NCBI RefSeq assembly: GCF_029203285.1
Contig: NZ_CP115669.1
Span: 5,456,001 to 5,520,000 of the forward strand
Direction: 5' to 3'
Length of the DNA: 64,000 bases
Source of the DNA: Pseudomonas sp. PSE14
GTDB lineage: Bacteria; Pseudomonadota; Gammaproteobacteria; Pseudomonadales; Pseudomonadaceae
A program made the translations under genes and the position numbers. Under the pieces are notes generated by a model that made no database searches, was not told where the DNA came from, and saw only the letters and a list, made by a program, of their open reading frames with translations. Position 1 is the first letter of the stretch. Each line of letters opens with the position of its first letter. Of the stretch, positions 37,167 through 47,334 are shown one piece after another.

Positions 37167-38225
37167 ATGACCATTCTCGTAACCGGCAGCGCTGGCTTTA
37201 TTGGTGCCAATTTTGTCCTGGACTGGCTGGCCGCACATGATGAGCCAGTCATTAGTCTCGACAAGCTGACATACGCAGGTAATAGAAAAAATCTGGCCAG
37301 CCTGGACGATGATGCTCGCCATCTATTCGTGCAAGGGGACATTGGTGATGATGCTTTGGTGTCTCGCCTACTGAACGAACACCAACCGCGAGCCATCATC
37401 AACTTCGCCGCCGAGTCCCACGTGGATCGATCGATCCATGGCCCGGAAGACTTCATTCAAACCAACATTGTCGGCACCTTCCGATTGCTGGAAAGCGTCC
37501 GCGCGCACTGGAGCAGTCTGCCCGCACAGCAACAGGCTGAGTTTCGCTTCTTACACGTTTCCACGGATGAGGTTTACGGGTCTCTGGCGCCACATGCCCA
37601 TGCGTTCACCGAGACCCACAAATACGAGCCGAACAGTCCCTATTCCGCATCCAAGGCTGCTTCCGACCACCTGGTCCGCGCCTACCACCATACCTATGGC
37701 CTTCCGGTACTCACCACCAATTGTTCAAATAATTATGGGCCCTATCATTTTCCCGAAAAACTGATCCCCCTGAGCATTCACAACGCACTGAACGGGAAGC
37801 CGCTCCCCATTTACGGTGATGGCCAACAGATCCGCGACTGGCTGTACGTCAAGGATCACTGCAGCGCCATTCGCCGAGTACTCGAGGGCGGCAAGCCTGG
37901 TGAGACTTACAATGTTGGCGGTTGGAATGAAAAGGCCAATATCGACGTTGTCCATACCCTCTGCGACATTCTGGATCAAGAGCGCCCCCGCCTTGATGGC
38001 CAGAGCTACCGCACTCAGATTACTTTCGTGAAGGACCGTCCGGGCCATGATCGCCGCTATGCAATCGATGCTTCTCGACTTGAGCGTGAACTGGGTTGGA
38101 GACCTGCCGAAACCTTCGAAACCGGCATCCGTAAGACTGTTCACTGGTACCTGAATAACCAGGATTGGGTCAATAACGTCACCAGCGGTAGCTATCGGGA
38201 ATGGGTAGGCAAGCAATACGCATGA
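37167..38225 (+). CDS. rmlB: dTDP-glucose 4,6-dehydratase RmlB
   Basis: 352 residues. It performs the second step of dTDP-L-rhamnose synthesis. The NAD-binding motif TGSAGFIGANF opens the protein; the catalytic segment is STDEVYG with the YxxxK (YSASK) pair; NNYGPYHFPEKLIP and RDWLYVKDHC are family marks. Its stop overlaps the rmlD start (ATGA). As I recall, the order rmlB-rmlD-rmlA-rmlC is the same as in P. aeruginosa. Confidence 0.97.
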   Translation: MTILVTGSAGFIGANFVLDWLAAHDEPVISLDKLTYAGNRKNLASLDDDARHLFVQGDIGDDALVSRLLNEHQPRAIINFAAESHVDRSIHGPEDFIQTNIVGTFRLLESVRAHWSSLPAQQQAEFRFLHVSTDEVYGSLAPHAHAFTETHKYEPNSPYSASKAASDHLVRAYHHTYGLPVLTTNCSNNYGPYHFPEKLIPLSIHNALNGKPLPIYGDGQQIRDWLYVKDHCSAIRRVLEGGKPGETYNVGGWNEKANIDVVHTLCDILDQERPRLDGQSYRTQITFVKDRPGHDRRYAIDASRLERELGWRPAETFETGIRKTVHWYLNNQDWVNNVTSGSYREWVGKQYA

Positions 38226-39130
38226 ATAAGATTGTTCTCCTGGGCGCTGATGGCCAGGTGGGTTGGGAACTCCAGCGCTCTCTGGCGCCACTTGGGCAAC
38301 TGGTGGTCTGTAACCGACAGCGTGCAGACCTGAGCGACCTTGAAGGCCTAGACCGGCTTGTCCGCGATGAACGCCCGAACATTATCGTTAATGCGGGCGC
38401 ATACACTGCGGTGGACAAGGCTGAAAGCGCTATCAACACAGCCCGCAGGGTCAATGCAGAAGCCGTCGCAACCCTGGCTAAGGCTGCGCGTGAGATCAAC
38501 GCCTGGCTTGTGCACTACTCCACCGATTACGTTTTCGATGGCAGTGGCGACGCCCCATTCAGCGAGGACGCCACCACCGCTCCTCTGAGTGTCTACGGAC
38601 TGACCAAGCTTGAAGGTGAAGAAGCCATCCGTGCAAGTGAATGCCATCACCTGATTTTCCGCACCAGCTGGGTATACGCCGCCCGAGGCGGAAATTTTGC
38701 CAAGACGATTCTCCGACTGGCGAAAGAGCGAGAAGAGCTGCGTGTGATAGCCGACCAGATCGGCGCGCCGACAAGTGCCGAACTAATCGCTGACGTCACC
38801 AGCCTAGTATTACATCGCACCCTCCAGGACCCCAGCCTTCATGATCGCGCTGCCGGCACCTATCACCTCGTCGCCGGTGGAGAAACAAGCTGGCATAGCT
38901 ACGCGCAGTTCGTGATCAGCGAAGCTATACGGCTCGGGGTTCAACTCCGCACCACACCGGAAAAAGTTGCTCCCATCACCACCTGCGAATACCCCCTGCC
39001 AGCGAAGCGACCGGCAAACTCGCGCCTCAACAATGCCAAGCTGCAGAGCACTTTCGACATCCTGCTTCCCGATTGGGAGTATCACGTTCAGCGCATGATC
39101 CGAGAATTGGCGGACCAGGGCTCTATATGA
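38222..39130 (+). CDS. rmlD: dTDP-4-dehydrorhamnose reductase RmlD
   Basis: 302 residues. It reduces dTDP-4-keto-L-rhamnose to dTDP-L-rhamnose with NAD(P)H. Motifs are [34 protein letters not shown] and the catalytic YGLTK. ATG 38222 overlaps the rmlB stop by four bases and the rmlA start overlaps its own stop the same way. Confidence 0.97.
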   Translation: MNKIVLLGADGQVGWELQRSLAPLGQLVVCNRQRADLSDLEGLDRLVRDERPNIIVNAGAYTAVDKAESAINTARRVNAEAVATLAKAAREINAWLVHYSTDYVFDGSGDAPFSEDATTAPLSVYGLTKLEGEEAIRASECHHLIFRTSWVYAARGGNFAKTILRLAKEREELRVIADQIGAPTSAELIADVTSLVLHRTLQDPSLHDRAAGTYHLVAGGETSWHSYAQFVISEAIRLGVQLRTTPEKVAPITTCEYPLPAKRPANSRLNNAKLQSTFDILLPDWEYHVQRMIRELADQGSI

Positions 39131-40008
39131 AACGTAAAGGAATCATTCTCGCCGGCGGGTCCGGCACACGGCTACACCCGGCAACCCTGGCTATTTCCAA
39201 GCAGTTGCTGCCTGTCTACGACAAGCCGATGATCTACTACCCGCTAAGCACTTTGATGCTGGCAGGCATCCGCGACATCCTGATCATTTCCACTCCGCAA
39301 GATACCCCGCGCTTCCAGCAATTGCTCGGCAACGGCAACCAGTGGGGCTTGAACCTGCAATATGCAGTGCAGCCTTCACCAGATGGACTGGCGCAAGCAT
39401 TCCTGATTGGAGCAGAGTTCATTGGCAATGATCCATGTGCACTGGTACTGGGCGATAACATCTATCACGGCCATGACTTCCAAGAGCTGCTGCTGAACGC
39501 AATGCAGCGCAGTATAGGTGCCAGCGTATTTGCCTATCACGTGCTTGATCCGGAACGCTATGGCGTGGTCGAGTTTGATGAAAAAGGCAAAGCCATCAGC
39601 CTAGAAGAAAAACCCGCCAAGCCAAAGTCAAACTATGCCGTAACCGGTCTCTACTTCTACGACAATCGGGTAATTGAGATCGCCAAGAGTATCAAGCCAT
39701 CCGCACGTGGAGAGCTTGAGATTACTGACATCAACAAAACTTACCTTGAACTGAATGAATTGTCTGTTGAAATCATGGGCCGTGGTTATGCTTGGCTAGA
39801 CACTGGTACTCACGACTCTCTATTGGAAGCCAGCCACTTCATTGCAACCCTGGAGAACAGGCAGGGACTCAAGGTCGCCTGTCCGGAAGAGATTGCATAT
39901 AGACAGAAATGGATTGACGCTGAAGCCCTGCTTTCGCTAGCTGAGCCACTATCCAAGAATGGCTACGGCCAATATCTGAAACGCCTTCTAGTCGAGACTG
40001 TCTACTGA
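39127..40008 (+). CDS. rmlA: glucose-1-phosphate thymidylyltransferase RmlA
   Basis: 293 residues. It starts the pathway by making dTDP-glucose from dTTP and glucose 1-phosphate. The nucleotidyltransferase signature is [16 protein letters not shown], with [24 protein letters not shown] and [15 protein letters not shown]. Four-base overlap with rmlD and one-base overlap with rmlC. Confidence 0.97.
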   Translation: MKRKGIILAGGSGTRLHPATLAISKQLLPVYDKPMIYYPLSTLMLAGIRDILIISTPQDTPRFQQLLGNGNQWGLNLQYAVQPSPDGLAQAFLIGAEFIGNDPCALVLGDNIYHGHDFQELLLNAMQRSIGASVFAYHVLDPERYGVVEFDEKGKAISLEEKPAKPKSNYAVTGLYFYDNRVIEIAKSIKPSARGELEITDINKTYLELNELSVEIMGRGYAWLDTGTHDSLLEASHFIATLENRQGLKVACPEEIAYRQKWIDAEALLSLAEPLSKNGYGQYLKRLLVETVY

Positions 40009-40562
40009 TGAAATCTATCCGCCTAGCCATTCCTGACGTAGTGCTGTTGACACCAAATATCTTCGGTGATGATCGTGGCTTTTTCTATGAGAGCTTCAAT
40101 CACAAGAAATTCGAAGAGATCATCGGTCGCTCCGTGGAGTTTGTGCAGGACAATCACTCCTGTTCCTCCTGTGGAGTACTCCGGGGATTGCACTATCAGG
40201 TCAACACACCTCAAGGGAAACTCGTCCGCGTCACATGCGGAGAGGTTTTTGACGTCGCGGTAGATCTGCGCAGAAGTTCAGAAACCTTTGGCAAATGGGT
40301 TGGCGCTATTTTGAGCGCAGAAAATAAGCAGCAGCTGTGGATCCCAGAAGGATTTGCCCACGGATTCCTCGTCCTCTCGGATGTCGCTGAGTTCCTTTAC
40401 AAGACAACGGACTACTACTCCCCTTCCGATGAACGCTGCATCAGCTGGCGCGACAAGGACTTAGGGATCGAATGGCCGCACCTAGCAGATGTCGGAGAAC
40501 CCACCCTTTCTGCAAAGGACGCAGCGGGCCTTAACTTCAAACTTGCGGAGACTTATCCGTGA
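40008..40562 (+). CDS. rmlC: dTDP-4-dehydrorhamnose 3,5-epimerase RmlC
   Basis: 184 residues, a cupin-fold epimerase. Motifs are DDRGFFYESFN, QDNHSCSSCGVLRGLHYQ (catalytic His), VRVTCGEVFDVAVDLR, WIPEGFAHGFLVLSD and YKTTDYYSPSDERCI. It is the last rml gene; from here on the cluster departs from the P. aeruginosa arrangement I know. wzm overlaps its stop by four bases through a GTG start. Confidence 0.97.
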   Translation: MKSIRLAIPDVVLLTPNIFGDDRGFFYESFNHKKFEEIIGRSVEFVQDNHSCSSCGVLRGLHYQVNTPQGKLVRVTCGEVFDVAVDLRRSSETFGKWVGAILSAENKQQLWIPEGFAHGFLVLSDVAEFLYKTTDYYSPSDERCISWRDKDLGIEWPHLADVGEPTLSAKDAAGLNFKLAETYP

Positions 40563-41383
40563 GCAGACGCACACCCTCCAGCCCACTCTCTCTCCTCATC
40601 AGCGTGAAGAATAATTTCCAGATAATCACGCAAATGACAAAGCGTGACGTGATAGGCCGATACAAAGGATCGGTCATGGGAATTCTCTGGTCATTTCTCA
40701 ACCCCCTTTTTATGCTTGCCGTATACACTTTCGTATTCTCGGTTGTATTCAAAGCTCGCTGGGGAAATTCTGCTACTGAAAGCAAAGGGGACTTTGCGAT
40801 TATCCTGTTCGCCGGGATGATTGTACACGGTCTATTTGCCGAGGCTCTCAACCGAGCCCCAGGGCTTATTCTAGGAAATGCCAACTATGTAAAGAAGGTT
40901 ATTTTCCCTCTTGAAATTCTTCCAATAGTAGCTGTGGGTGCCGCTCTCTTTCATGGCCTGATCAGCCTGCTAGTTCTTACTGCTGCGATTCTTGTACTCG
41001 GGAAGCCTCTACACTGGACAGTTTTAATAACACCTCTCGTGCTTCTCCCCCTTCTTATATTTACCCTTGGCTTGACTTGGTTCATTGCATCACTCGGCGT
41101 CTACCTCAGAGATGTTGGGCAGACAGTCGGAATTATTACGACCATCATGCTTTTCCTTTCTCCCGTATTCTTCCCTATAAGCGCGCTGCCTGAAAATATG
41201 CAGCCGATGATGATGGCCAATCCTCTAACATTCATCATCGAGCAGGTTCGCCAAGTATTGATCTGGGGTAATATTCCTGACTGGCCGGGCTTAGCATTTT
41301 ACCTGCTGATATCCTGCTTAGTTGCATGGCTGGGTTACGCGTGGTTCCAGAAGACTCGTAGAGGTTTCGCCGATGTCCTCTAA
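40559..41383 (+). CDS. wzm: O-antigen ABC transporter permease Wzm
   Basis: 274 residues with six predicted helices, ABC-2 type. It forms the channel for undecaprenyl-linked polysaccharide export across the inner membrane. Family features are the N-terminal amphipathic segment (TKRDVIGRYKGSVMGILWSF), the PLFMLAVYTFVFSVVF helix, YVKKVIFPLEILPI, and FLSPVFFPISALPE. GTG 40559 overlaps the rmlC stop by four bases. It pairs with Wzt in the next gene, so this locus uses the ABC-dependent rather than the Wzy route. It is A+T-rich relative to the core. Confidence 0.95.
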   Translation: MSRRTPSSPLSLLISVKNNFQIITQMTKRDVIGRYKGSVMGILWSFLNPLFMLAVYTFVFSVVFKARWGNSATESKGDFAIILFAGMIVHGLFAEALNRAPGLILGNANYVKKVIFPLEILPIVAVGAALFHGLISLLVLTAAILVLGKPLHWTVLITPLVLLPLLIFTLGLTWFIASLGVYLRDVGQTVGIITTIMLFLSPVFFPISALPENMQPMMMANPLTFIIEQVRQVLIWGNIPDWPGLAFYLLISCLVAWLGYAWFQKTRRGFADVL

Positions 41384-42746
41384 TAATGAAATCACAATCA
41401 ACGCCGAAGGCCTTTCGAAGTGTTTTCATATTTACAACCGTCCTCGGGACAGGCTCAAGCAGGCGATCATCCCTAAGCTGCAGAAGTTGCATGGCAGCAA
41501 ACCCAAGAACTACGCTCAGGAATTCTGGGCACTCAGTAATGTTTCATTCCAACTTCGCAAAGGCGAAGCGATCGGAATCATTGGGCGAAATGGGGCTGGC
41601 AAATCCACACTTCTTCAACTGTTGTGCGGAACACTATCTCCTACTCACGGCAACGTTGAAGTAAATGGTCGAGTAGCAGCACTGCTTGAGCTCGGCTCTG
41701 GTTTCAACCCAGAGTTCTCCGGGCGCGAAAACGTCTACATGAATGCCATGCTCCTTGGCCTAACCAAAGAGCAAGTTGATGCTCGCTTCGAACAAATAGA
41801 AGCCTTCGCTGAAATTGGACAGTTCATTGATCAGCCGGTCAAGAACTACTCTAGCGGTATGTTTGTGAGACTGGCCTTTGCAGTAGTTGCACACGTCGAT
41901 GCGGATGTTTTGATCATCGACGAGGCACTTGCAGTAGGCGATGCACTTTTCACACAAAAATGCATGCGCTTTATTCGAAAATTCCGAGAGAACCATACTC
42001 TCCTCTTTGTTAGTCACGACATCTCGTCGGTAATGAACCTCTGCGACAAGGCAATCTGGCTGGAAAAAGGCGAACTTGTCGCATACGGCCCATCCAAAGA
42101 AGTATGCGAGAAGTATGTCAACAGCCTTCTCCAGGCTCAAGCCATAGACGAGAGCAACTCGACTTCGATTCTTCCAAAGGAAAGAATCGATCGCGTCAAA
42201 GCAAATTCTCTCCAATGGAGAGATCAGCGAAGTGACTTCATAAATTCCAGCAATCTACGAAATGACCTTGAGATATTCAAGTTCAGCCCATCGGACAAAG
42301 ATTACTCGACACAAGACACCACAATAACCGACGTCAAATTTCTTGACAGCAGCGGCCACCCACTTACCTGGTCCGTCGGCGGTGAAAAAGTATGCTTGCG
42401 CATAGAAGTTGAAACCAAGAGACAAATTCCAAAACCAATTATCGGCTTCTCTGTAAAAGACCGACTGGGCCAATCACTTTTTGGCGACAACACATATCTA
42501 AGCTTTCGAGAAAATGACTGCTCGATAAGTAAAAACAGCACTTTCACGGGTGAGTTCGAATTCTTCATGCCCTGGCTACCCACTGGAGACTATACGATTC
42601 AAGTTGCGGTCGCCAATGGCACACAGGAAAACCACAGCCAACTCCACTGGATTCACGACGCCATACTATTCAAGTCGCATCACAACCCAGTGTCTACTGG
42701 CTTGATCGGAATCCCGATGACAGATATTCGGCTTTACGAATCGTAA
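41373..42746 (+). CDS. wzt: O-antigen ABC transporter ATPase Wzt with carbohydrate-binding C-terminus
   Basis: 457 residues. The ATPase has Walker A GRNGAGKST (about 71-79), an ALLELGSGFNPEFSGREN signature of polysaccharide exporters, signature motif YSSGMFVRLAFA, and Walker B VLIIDEALAVGD. From about 290 to the end is an extra domain (DVKFLDSSGHPL, GEFEFFMPWLPTGDYTIQVAVANG) matching the Wzt C-terminal beta-sandwich that reads a chain-end cap in E. coli O8/O9a. Presence of this domain implies that export here depends on a terminal modification. It overlaps wzm by 11 bases; 28 bp precede the giant glycosyltransferase gene. Confidence 0.95.
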   Translation: MSSNNEITINAEGLSKCFHIYNRPRDRLKQAIIPKLQKLHGSKPKNYAQEFWALSNVSFQLRKGEAIGIIGRNGAGKSTLLQLLCGTLSPTHGNVEVNGRVAALLELGSGFNPEFSGRENVYMNAMLLGLTKEQVDARFEQIEAFAEIGQFIDQPVKNYSSGMFVRLAFAVVAHVDADVLIIDEALAVGDALFTQKCMRFIRKFRENHTLLFVSHDISSVMNLCDKAIWLEKGELVAYGPSKEVCEKYVNSLLQAQAIDESNSTSILPKERIDRVKANSLQWRDQRSDFINSSNLRNDLEIFKFSPSDKDYSTQDTTITDVKFLDSSGHPLTWSVGGEKVCLRIEVETKRQIPKPIIGFSVKDRLGQSLFGDNTYLSFRENDCSISKNSTFTGEFEFFMPWLPTGDYTIQVAVANGTQENHSQLHWIHDAILFKSHHNPVSTGLIGIPMTDIRLYES

Positions 42747-42774
42747 ATTATTGCCTATATGGCCTGAGCACCCC

Positions 42775-45700
42775 ATGCATCAATCTGCAATGTTTTATGG
42801 AAAGACTTTCTTTCAAACTTACGCCAATACGCAGGGGAAGACCGTATTAGATATTGGCTCGCAAAATGTCAACGGCTCCCTGAGAGATGTATGCCCGAAA
42901 GGACTAAAATATATTGGTGTCGACTTTGTAGCGGGCGACGGAGTGGACATAATACTGGAAGATCCGTATGCACTTCCATTTGAAAACAACAGCGTAGACT
43001 ATGTAGTTTGCAGCTCCTGCTTCGAGCATTCAGATTTCTTCTGGTTAGTATTTCTGGAGATTCTCCGAGTACTAAAGCCGGATGGTATTTTTTATCTGAA
43101 CGTACCCAGCAATGGATTCATCCACCGCTGGCCAGCAGATAGCTGGCGCTTCTACCCGGATGCGGGACACTCCCTTGTTAAATGGGGAGAGCGCAATGGA
43201 TATACACCTGCTTTACTCGAGTCTTTTATTGGTACCCACTCTTCCGGTTGGATATCCGAAGGCGGCATGTGGAATGACTTCGTCGCCATCATATTGAAAG
43301 ACAAGAAACACCAAGACCAAAACTCGCCAAGGATGCTGGATTCATTGGAAGATATTCGCAACGGCTACAGGCTTGACAGGGACGACGAGATCAACCCCCA
43401 TGAGCTGAGCGCTGACTTCCAACTGCTAAGCGAGCAGGCCGAACTGCTTGCTAAACAGCATGCAGATGTTTCTACCTATATCGAGAGGATCGGACTGCTT
43501 GATGCGGAAATCAGCAGTAGGGACGAAAAAATCTTGTTGCTTAATCAAGATATCGATTCGCTGAAATGCAAGATCGCAGATCAGGAAGGCGCACTCCGTC
43601 ATGAGCGCGAGGCCTCGGCGGCTCTACGCCAACTCATGGAGGAAAAGACCCATACCATCAACTCGATTCTAAACAGCCGCTCATGGCGCATAGCGTCGCC
43701 GCTGCGAGTGACAGCTAATCTTCTGCGAAGAATCTCAACCCCTACCGCTCGGATAAACCTGCCATCACGGATAGCCATGGCAATCTGTGCACTTCCGGCA
43801 ACCTACTTCATGTTTTCTGGGGCCCAAGCATGGATAAAATCTGCAAAACACTTGCCCCTGTCACTCAGAGCAGTACTTGCCAATCCACACATGATCAAAA
43901 CGCGTCTAGTGGCTGCTCCGCGCCCAATTCGTCTTTTGACCTCTTTTGGCATCACGCTTGCACTTAAAATCCAAGCGAATCACGGTCTATTACCTCTGCT
44001 TCGGAAGGGATATCACCTGCTCTCATCGGAAGGTCTCCGCGGCATCTACGCACGTCTTCACAATGAAGCGCCGTCCGAAGACTTTGTGACCTCTTCCAAT
44101 CCGCCTAATTACCGTAAGATCTTGGTAGCGGACTACCGGATTCCTCGTGCCGATGTCTCGGCAGGTGAGCGGGCGACTGTGGGAATACTTAGCGACCTCA
44201 AGGCGCTAGGGTATGAAGTTGTATTCATCCCAAATAATTTCGCACCAAGCGAAATTTATGAAGAGCAGCTAACCTCTCTCGGCGTGGAAGTAATTACCTC
44301 GAACTCGCAATACCGATCTCCGGCGCACTATATTCGCACTGAAGGTCATTCTTTTGGGATGTTCTATTTCATTAGGGTGGATGTTGCAGAGTCGCTGCTG
44401 GATATTGCCCGCACAGCATCCCCACAATCCAGGGTCATTTTCCACGCCCCGGACCTGTACTTCCTGCGCGAGTCCAGACAAGCAGCGCTGCAGGGCTGCT
44501 CCGAATCCCGCGCCCGAGCAGAGCAAACACGCGTGCGAGAGCTTTCGATGATGCGAAAGTCAGATCTCGTTGTCGTCGTCAGCGATGCGGAAGCGCCCAT
44601 ACTTCAGAAGGAGCTGCCGGAGACGCCAGTCAGTGTGTTCCCGGCACTCTATGTTCCGGTGAAAGATAGCCCTGCTCCTTTTAACCATCGTCGTAATATC
44701 TTCTTCCTTGGAGGATTTGCTCACACGCCCAATGTCGGCGCAGTCGAGTGGTTCGCCAATCATATCTGGCCGCTCGTTCACGCCAAACTGCCAGACGTGG
44801 AATTCCATATCATTGGCGCCGAAGCACCGCCGGAGGTCCTAAAGCTAAATGCGCTGCCGGGCATTCGCGTCGTTGGCTTCGTCGATGATCTGGACCCGGT
44901 GCTTTCGAGCATGCGCGTTGGCGTTGCCCCGCTCCTGTTCGGCGCAGGTATCAAAGGTAAGGTTGGGATGACCCTGGGTGCAGGCGTGCCGTGCATCTGC
45001 ACCGGAATCGCAGCCGAAGGCATGCATATGCGTGATCGCGTTCATGCACTTATTGAAAATGAACCAGCGCCCTTTGCAGAAGCAGTGATTGAGCTCTACA
45101 CGAATGAGAAGCTCTGGTCAGAAATCTCGAAGAACGGGCAGGATCTAATCAGCCATCTGTTCAGCGATGCTGCGAATAGGGCCTCCTTGCTTGCAGTATT
45201 GAGTGATGCAAAGGCGCTTCCTCTGGATCTTTATTCTCAGTACTGTGCATCGCGCGCCTACCGAGCAATACCGGCCCTGCCACAAGGGCAATCGCCGGCT
45301 GTTTCCATTATCATCCCCGTTTATAACAAATGGGACTTGACCAGCACTTGCATTAACTCGATTCTGGAAACATCCAACAGCCACTTCGTTCCTTATGAAA
45401 TAATACTTGCTGACGACGGCTCTACTGACGAAACCATCAACGCCAGCAGCTATTACCCAGGAATTAAAGTTGTAAAGACCGAGAAGAACGTCGGCTTCCT
45501 GAGAAATTGTAATAATGCAGCAAAGCACGCAAGCGGCGAATTTATTCTGCTTCTCAATAATGACACCATTGCTCTGCCGAACTGGCTATCCGCTCTTTAC
45601 GAACTAATGTGCTCGGACGAGCGAATCGCAATCGGAGGGTCGAAACTGCTGTATCCCGACGGTGTGATCCAAGAGGCAGGCGCCGTTCTTTTCAATGACG

Positions 45701-47334
45701 GCACGGCGCATAACGTTGGCCGTGGGTTTAATCGTCATACTCCAGTATTTAACATCTCCCGTGAAGTCGATTACATCTCCGGCGCGTCCATTCTCATCAG
45801 AAAGTCATTCTGGACCGCTAACGGGGGCTTTGACGAGCGCTATAAGAATGCCTATTGCGAAGACTCTGATCTCGCAATGACAGCACGTGCCCAGGGACTG
45901 AAGGTTGTTTACTGCCCGCGCTCCGAGATCATCCATCTGGAGCACCAGAGCTATGCAGACCAAGCGCCTTCACATAACACGGGCCTGCAAAGCCACAACA
46001 TTGCGATCCTGAAAGACAAGTGGAGCAAAGAGTTTGCATCCCAGCACCTTCCTGTCACTTCCTGGCAGCTCGCAGCCGGCGTAGCAGAACGAAGCCTGCC
46101 GCCTTCCGCCATGGAGCGCAGGGCGACCGGAAAGCTCAATGTTCTGTATTTCAGCCCGTTCCCGTCCCATCCTGCCAGCCATGGCAACCGCGCGACTATC
46201 CAGGAGTTTGCGCGCCGCTTCACGGAGATGGGGCACAACGTCCATTTTGTCCTGCTGCAGAGTAACGACTATACCGAAGCGGACCTACAGGACATGAAGA
46301 CTGCCTGGAATTCTGTCGACGTGATCCCTTATGACAATCCGCTGCTGGCCAACGGCGCTCCGATACCATTCGATGGATGGTATGAAGATGGGCTTGGAGA
46401 GCAGATCCGGTGTCTTTGTGACAAGTATGACATCGATATGGTGTTCTGCTCCTATGTGTTCCAGTCAAAACTCCTTGAGTTCGTTCCCTCTTATGTACTC
46501 AAAGTAATCGACACCCACGACAAGATGGGGAATCGTTACGAGATGCTGAAAAAGAACGGGCAACCGCTTGAATTCTTCTCCTGCACTCCCGAGGAAGAGG
46601 GCACGTATCTTCAAAGAGCCGACTTAATCATCGCCCGACGGGAGCAGGAGTCGCGCTACTTCAATGAAGTCACATCCTCCGAAAAATCGATTGTAATTCC
46701 TCACGTCGAGGCTCCGCGCTTCCTCTACCGTGACTTCAACAAGTTGAATAAGGTTGGCATTGTTGCTAGCGCCAACCGCGTCAACCTGGCATTGGTGAAA
46801 GACTGTCTTGAAAAGATCGACCAGCGACTGTCGAACACTAACGGAAGCTGTCGATTCCAGATTCATATCGCAGGTCAAATAAAGGAAATGGCAGAAAGAC
46901 TGCCGGCTAAGGACGCTGCTCTTTTCAATCGCCCGTGGGTGAAAATGCTCGGGTATGTCGAAGATATCGGCGACTTCTATAGGGACATGGATCTCATCCT
47001 GTCGCCCGTGACTATGGGGACCGGTATTAATGTAAAGACCGTACAAGCCATGGCCTACGGCATGCCGCTGCTTACGACAGAGTGCGGGTCCAAAGGGATC
47101 GAGACGAACGATCCTCATCACATGCATAAAGACCTAGTGTCGCTGGTCGGTGACTTGCTCAGCCTTTCCGAGCGTCCTGAACAGCTCAAGCCGCTGGCTG
47201 AGCTCAGCCGTAAGCGCTATTTCGAGTTCTACGAGAAGAGCAGCCAGGCCATTGCCGATCTTTTTTCTCATCCGATTTTGACGAAAACACAAATTGAACG
47301 CCCAACCGAACGACTGAAGGAGTTCACATGCTGA
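42775..47334 (+). CDS. four-domain methyltransferase/GT4/GT2/GT4 O-antigen synthase
   Basis: 1519 residues. In order: a class I SAM methyltransferase (about 1-200; VLDIGSQNVNGS, DIILEDPYALPF, CSSCFEHSDF, RVLKPDGIFYLNVPS); a coiled coil (about 215-300); a basic hydrophobic segment (SRSWRIASPLRV, near 300); a GT4-type GT-B domain (about 445-815; GGFAHTPNVGAVEWF, GAGIKGKVGMTLGAGVP); a GT2 GT-A domain (about 840-1080; VSIIIPVYNKW, ADDGSTDE, LLNNDT, YCEDSDLAM); and a second GT4-type domain (about 1120-1500; LYFSPFPSHPASHGNR, TMGTGINVKTVQAMAYGMP). I infer that it builds the repeat unit and may cap it by methylation. ATG 42775 is preferred; TTG 42751 is in frame. It overlaps hddA by seven bases. Confidence 0.9.
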   Translation: MHQSAMFYGKTFFQTYANTQGKTVLDIGSQNVNGSLRDVCPKGLKYIGVDFVAGDGVDIILEDPYALPFENNSVDYVVCSSCFEHSDFFWLVFLEILRVLKPDGIFYLNVPSNGFIHRWPADSWRFYPDAGHSLVKWGERNGYTPALLESFIGTHSSGWISEGGMWNDFVAIILKDKKHQDQNSPRMLDSLEDIRNGYRLDRDDEINPHELSADFQLLSEQAELLAKQHADVSTYIERIGLLDAEISSRDEKILLLNQDIDSLKCKIADQEGALRHEREASAALRQLMEEKTHTINSILNSRSWRIASPLRVTANLLRRISTPTARINLPSRIAMAICALPATYFMFSGAQAWIKSAKHLPLSLRAVLANPHMIKTRLVAAPRPIRLLTSFGITLALKIQANHGLLPLLRKGYHLLSSEGLRGIYARLHNEAPSEDFVTSSNPPNYRKILVADYRIPRADVSAGERATVGILSDLKALGYEVVFIPNNFAPSEIYEEQLTSLGVEVITSNSQYRSPAHYIRTEGHSFGMFYFIRVDVAESLLDIARTASPQSRVIFHAPDLYFLRESRQAALQGCSESRARAEQTRVRELSMMRKSDLVVVVSDAEAPILQKELPETPVSVFPALYVPVKDSPAPFNHRRNIFFLGGFAHTPNVGAVEWFANHIWPLVHAKLPDVEFHIIGAEAPPEVLKLNALPGIRVVGFVDDLDPVLSSMRVGVAPLLFGAGIKGKVGMTLGAGVPCICTGIAAEGMHMRDRVHALIENEPAPFAEAVIELYTNEKLWSEISKNGQDLISHLFSDAANRASLLAVLSDAKALPLDLYSQYCASRAYRAIPALPQGQSPAVSIIIPVYNKWDLTSTCINSILETSNSHFVPYEIILADDGSTDETINASSYYPGIKVVKTEKNVGFLRNCNNAAKHASGEFILLLNNDTIALPNWLSALYELMCSDERIAIGGSKLLYPDGVIQEAGAVLFNDGTAHNVGRGFNRHTPVFNISREVDYISGASILIRKSFWTANGGFDERYKNAYCEDSDLAMTARAQGLKVVYCPRSEIIHLEHQSYADQAPSHNTGLQSHNIAILKDKWSKEFASQHLPVTSWQLAAGVAERSLPPSAMERRATGKLNVLYFSPFPSHPASHGNRATIQEFARRFTEMGHNVHFVLLQSNDYTEADLQDMKTAWNSVDVIPYDNPLLANGAPIPFDGWYEDGLGEQIRCLCDKYDIDMVFCSYVFQSKLLEFVPSYVLKVIDTHDKMGNRYEMLKKNGQPLEFFSCTPEEEGTYLQRADLIIARREQESRYFNEVTSSEKSIVIPHVEAPRFLYRDFNKLNKVGIVASANRVNLALVKDCLEKIDQRLSNTNGSCRFQIHIAGQIKEMAERLPAKDAALFNRPWVKMLGYVEDIGDFYRDMDLILSPVTMGTGINVKTVQAMAYGMPLLTTECGSKGIETNDPHHMHKDLVSLVGDLLSLSERPEQLKPLAELSRKRYFEFYEKSSQAIADLFSHPILTKTQIERPTERLKEFTC

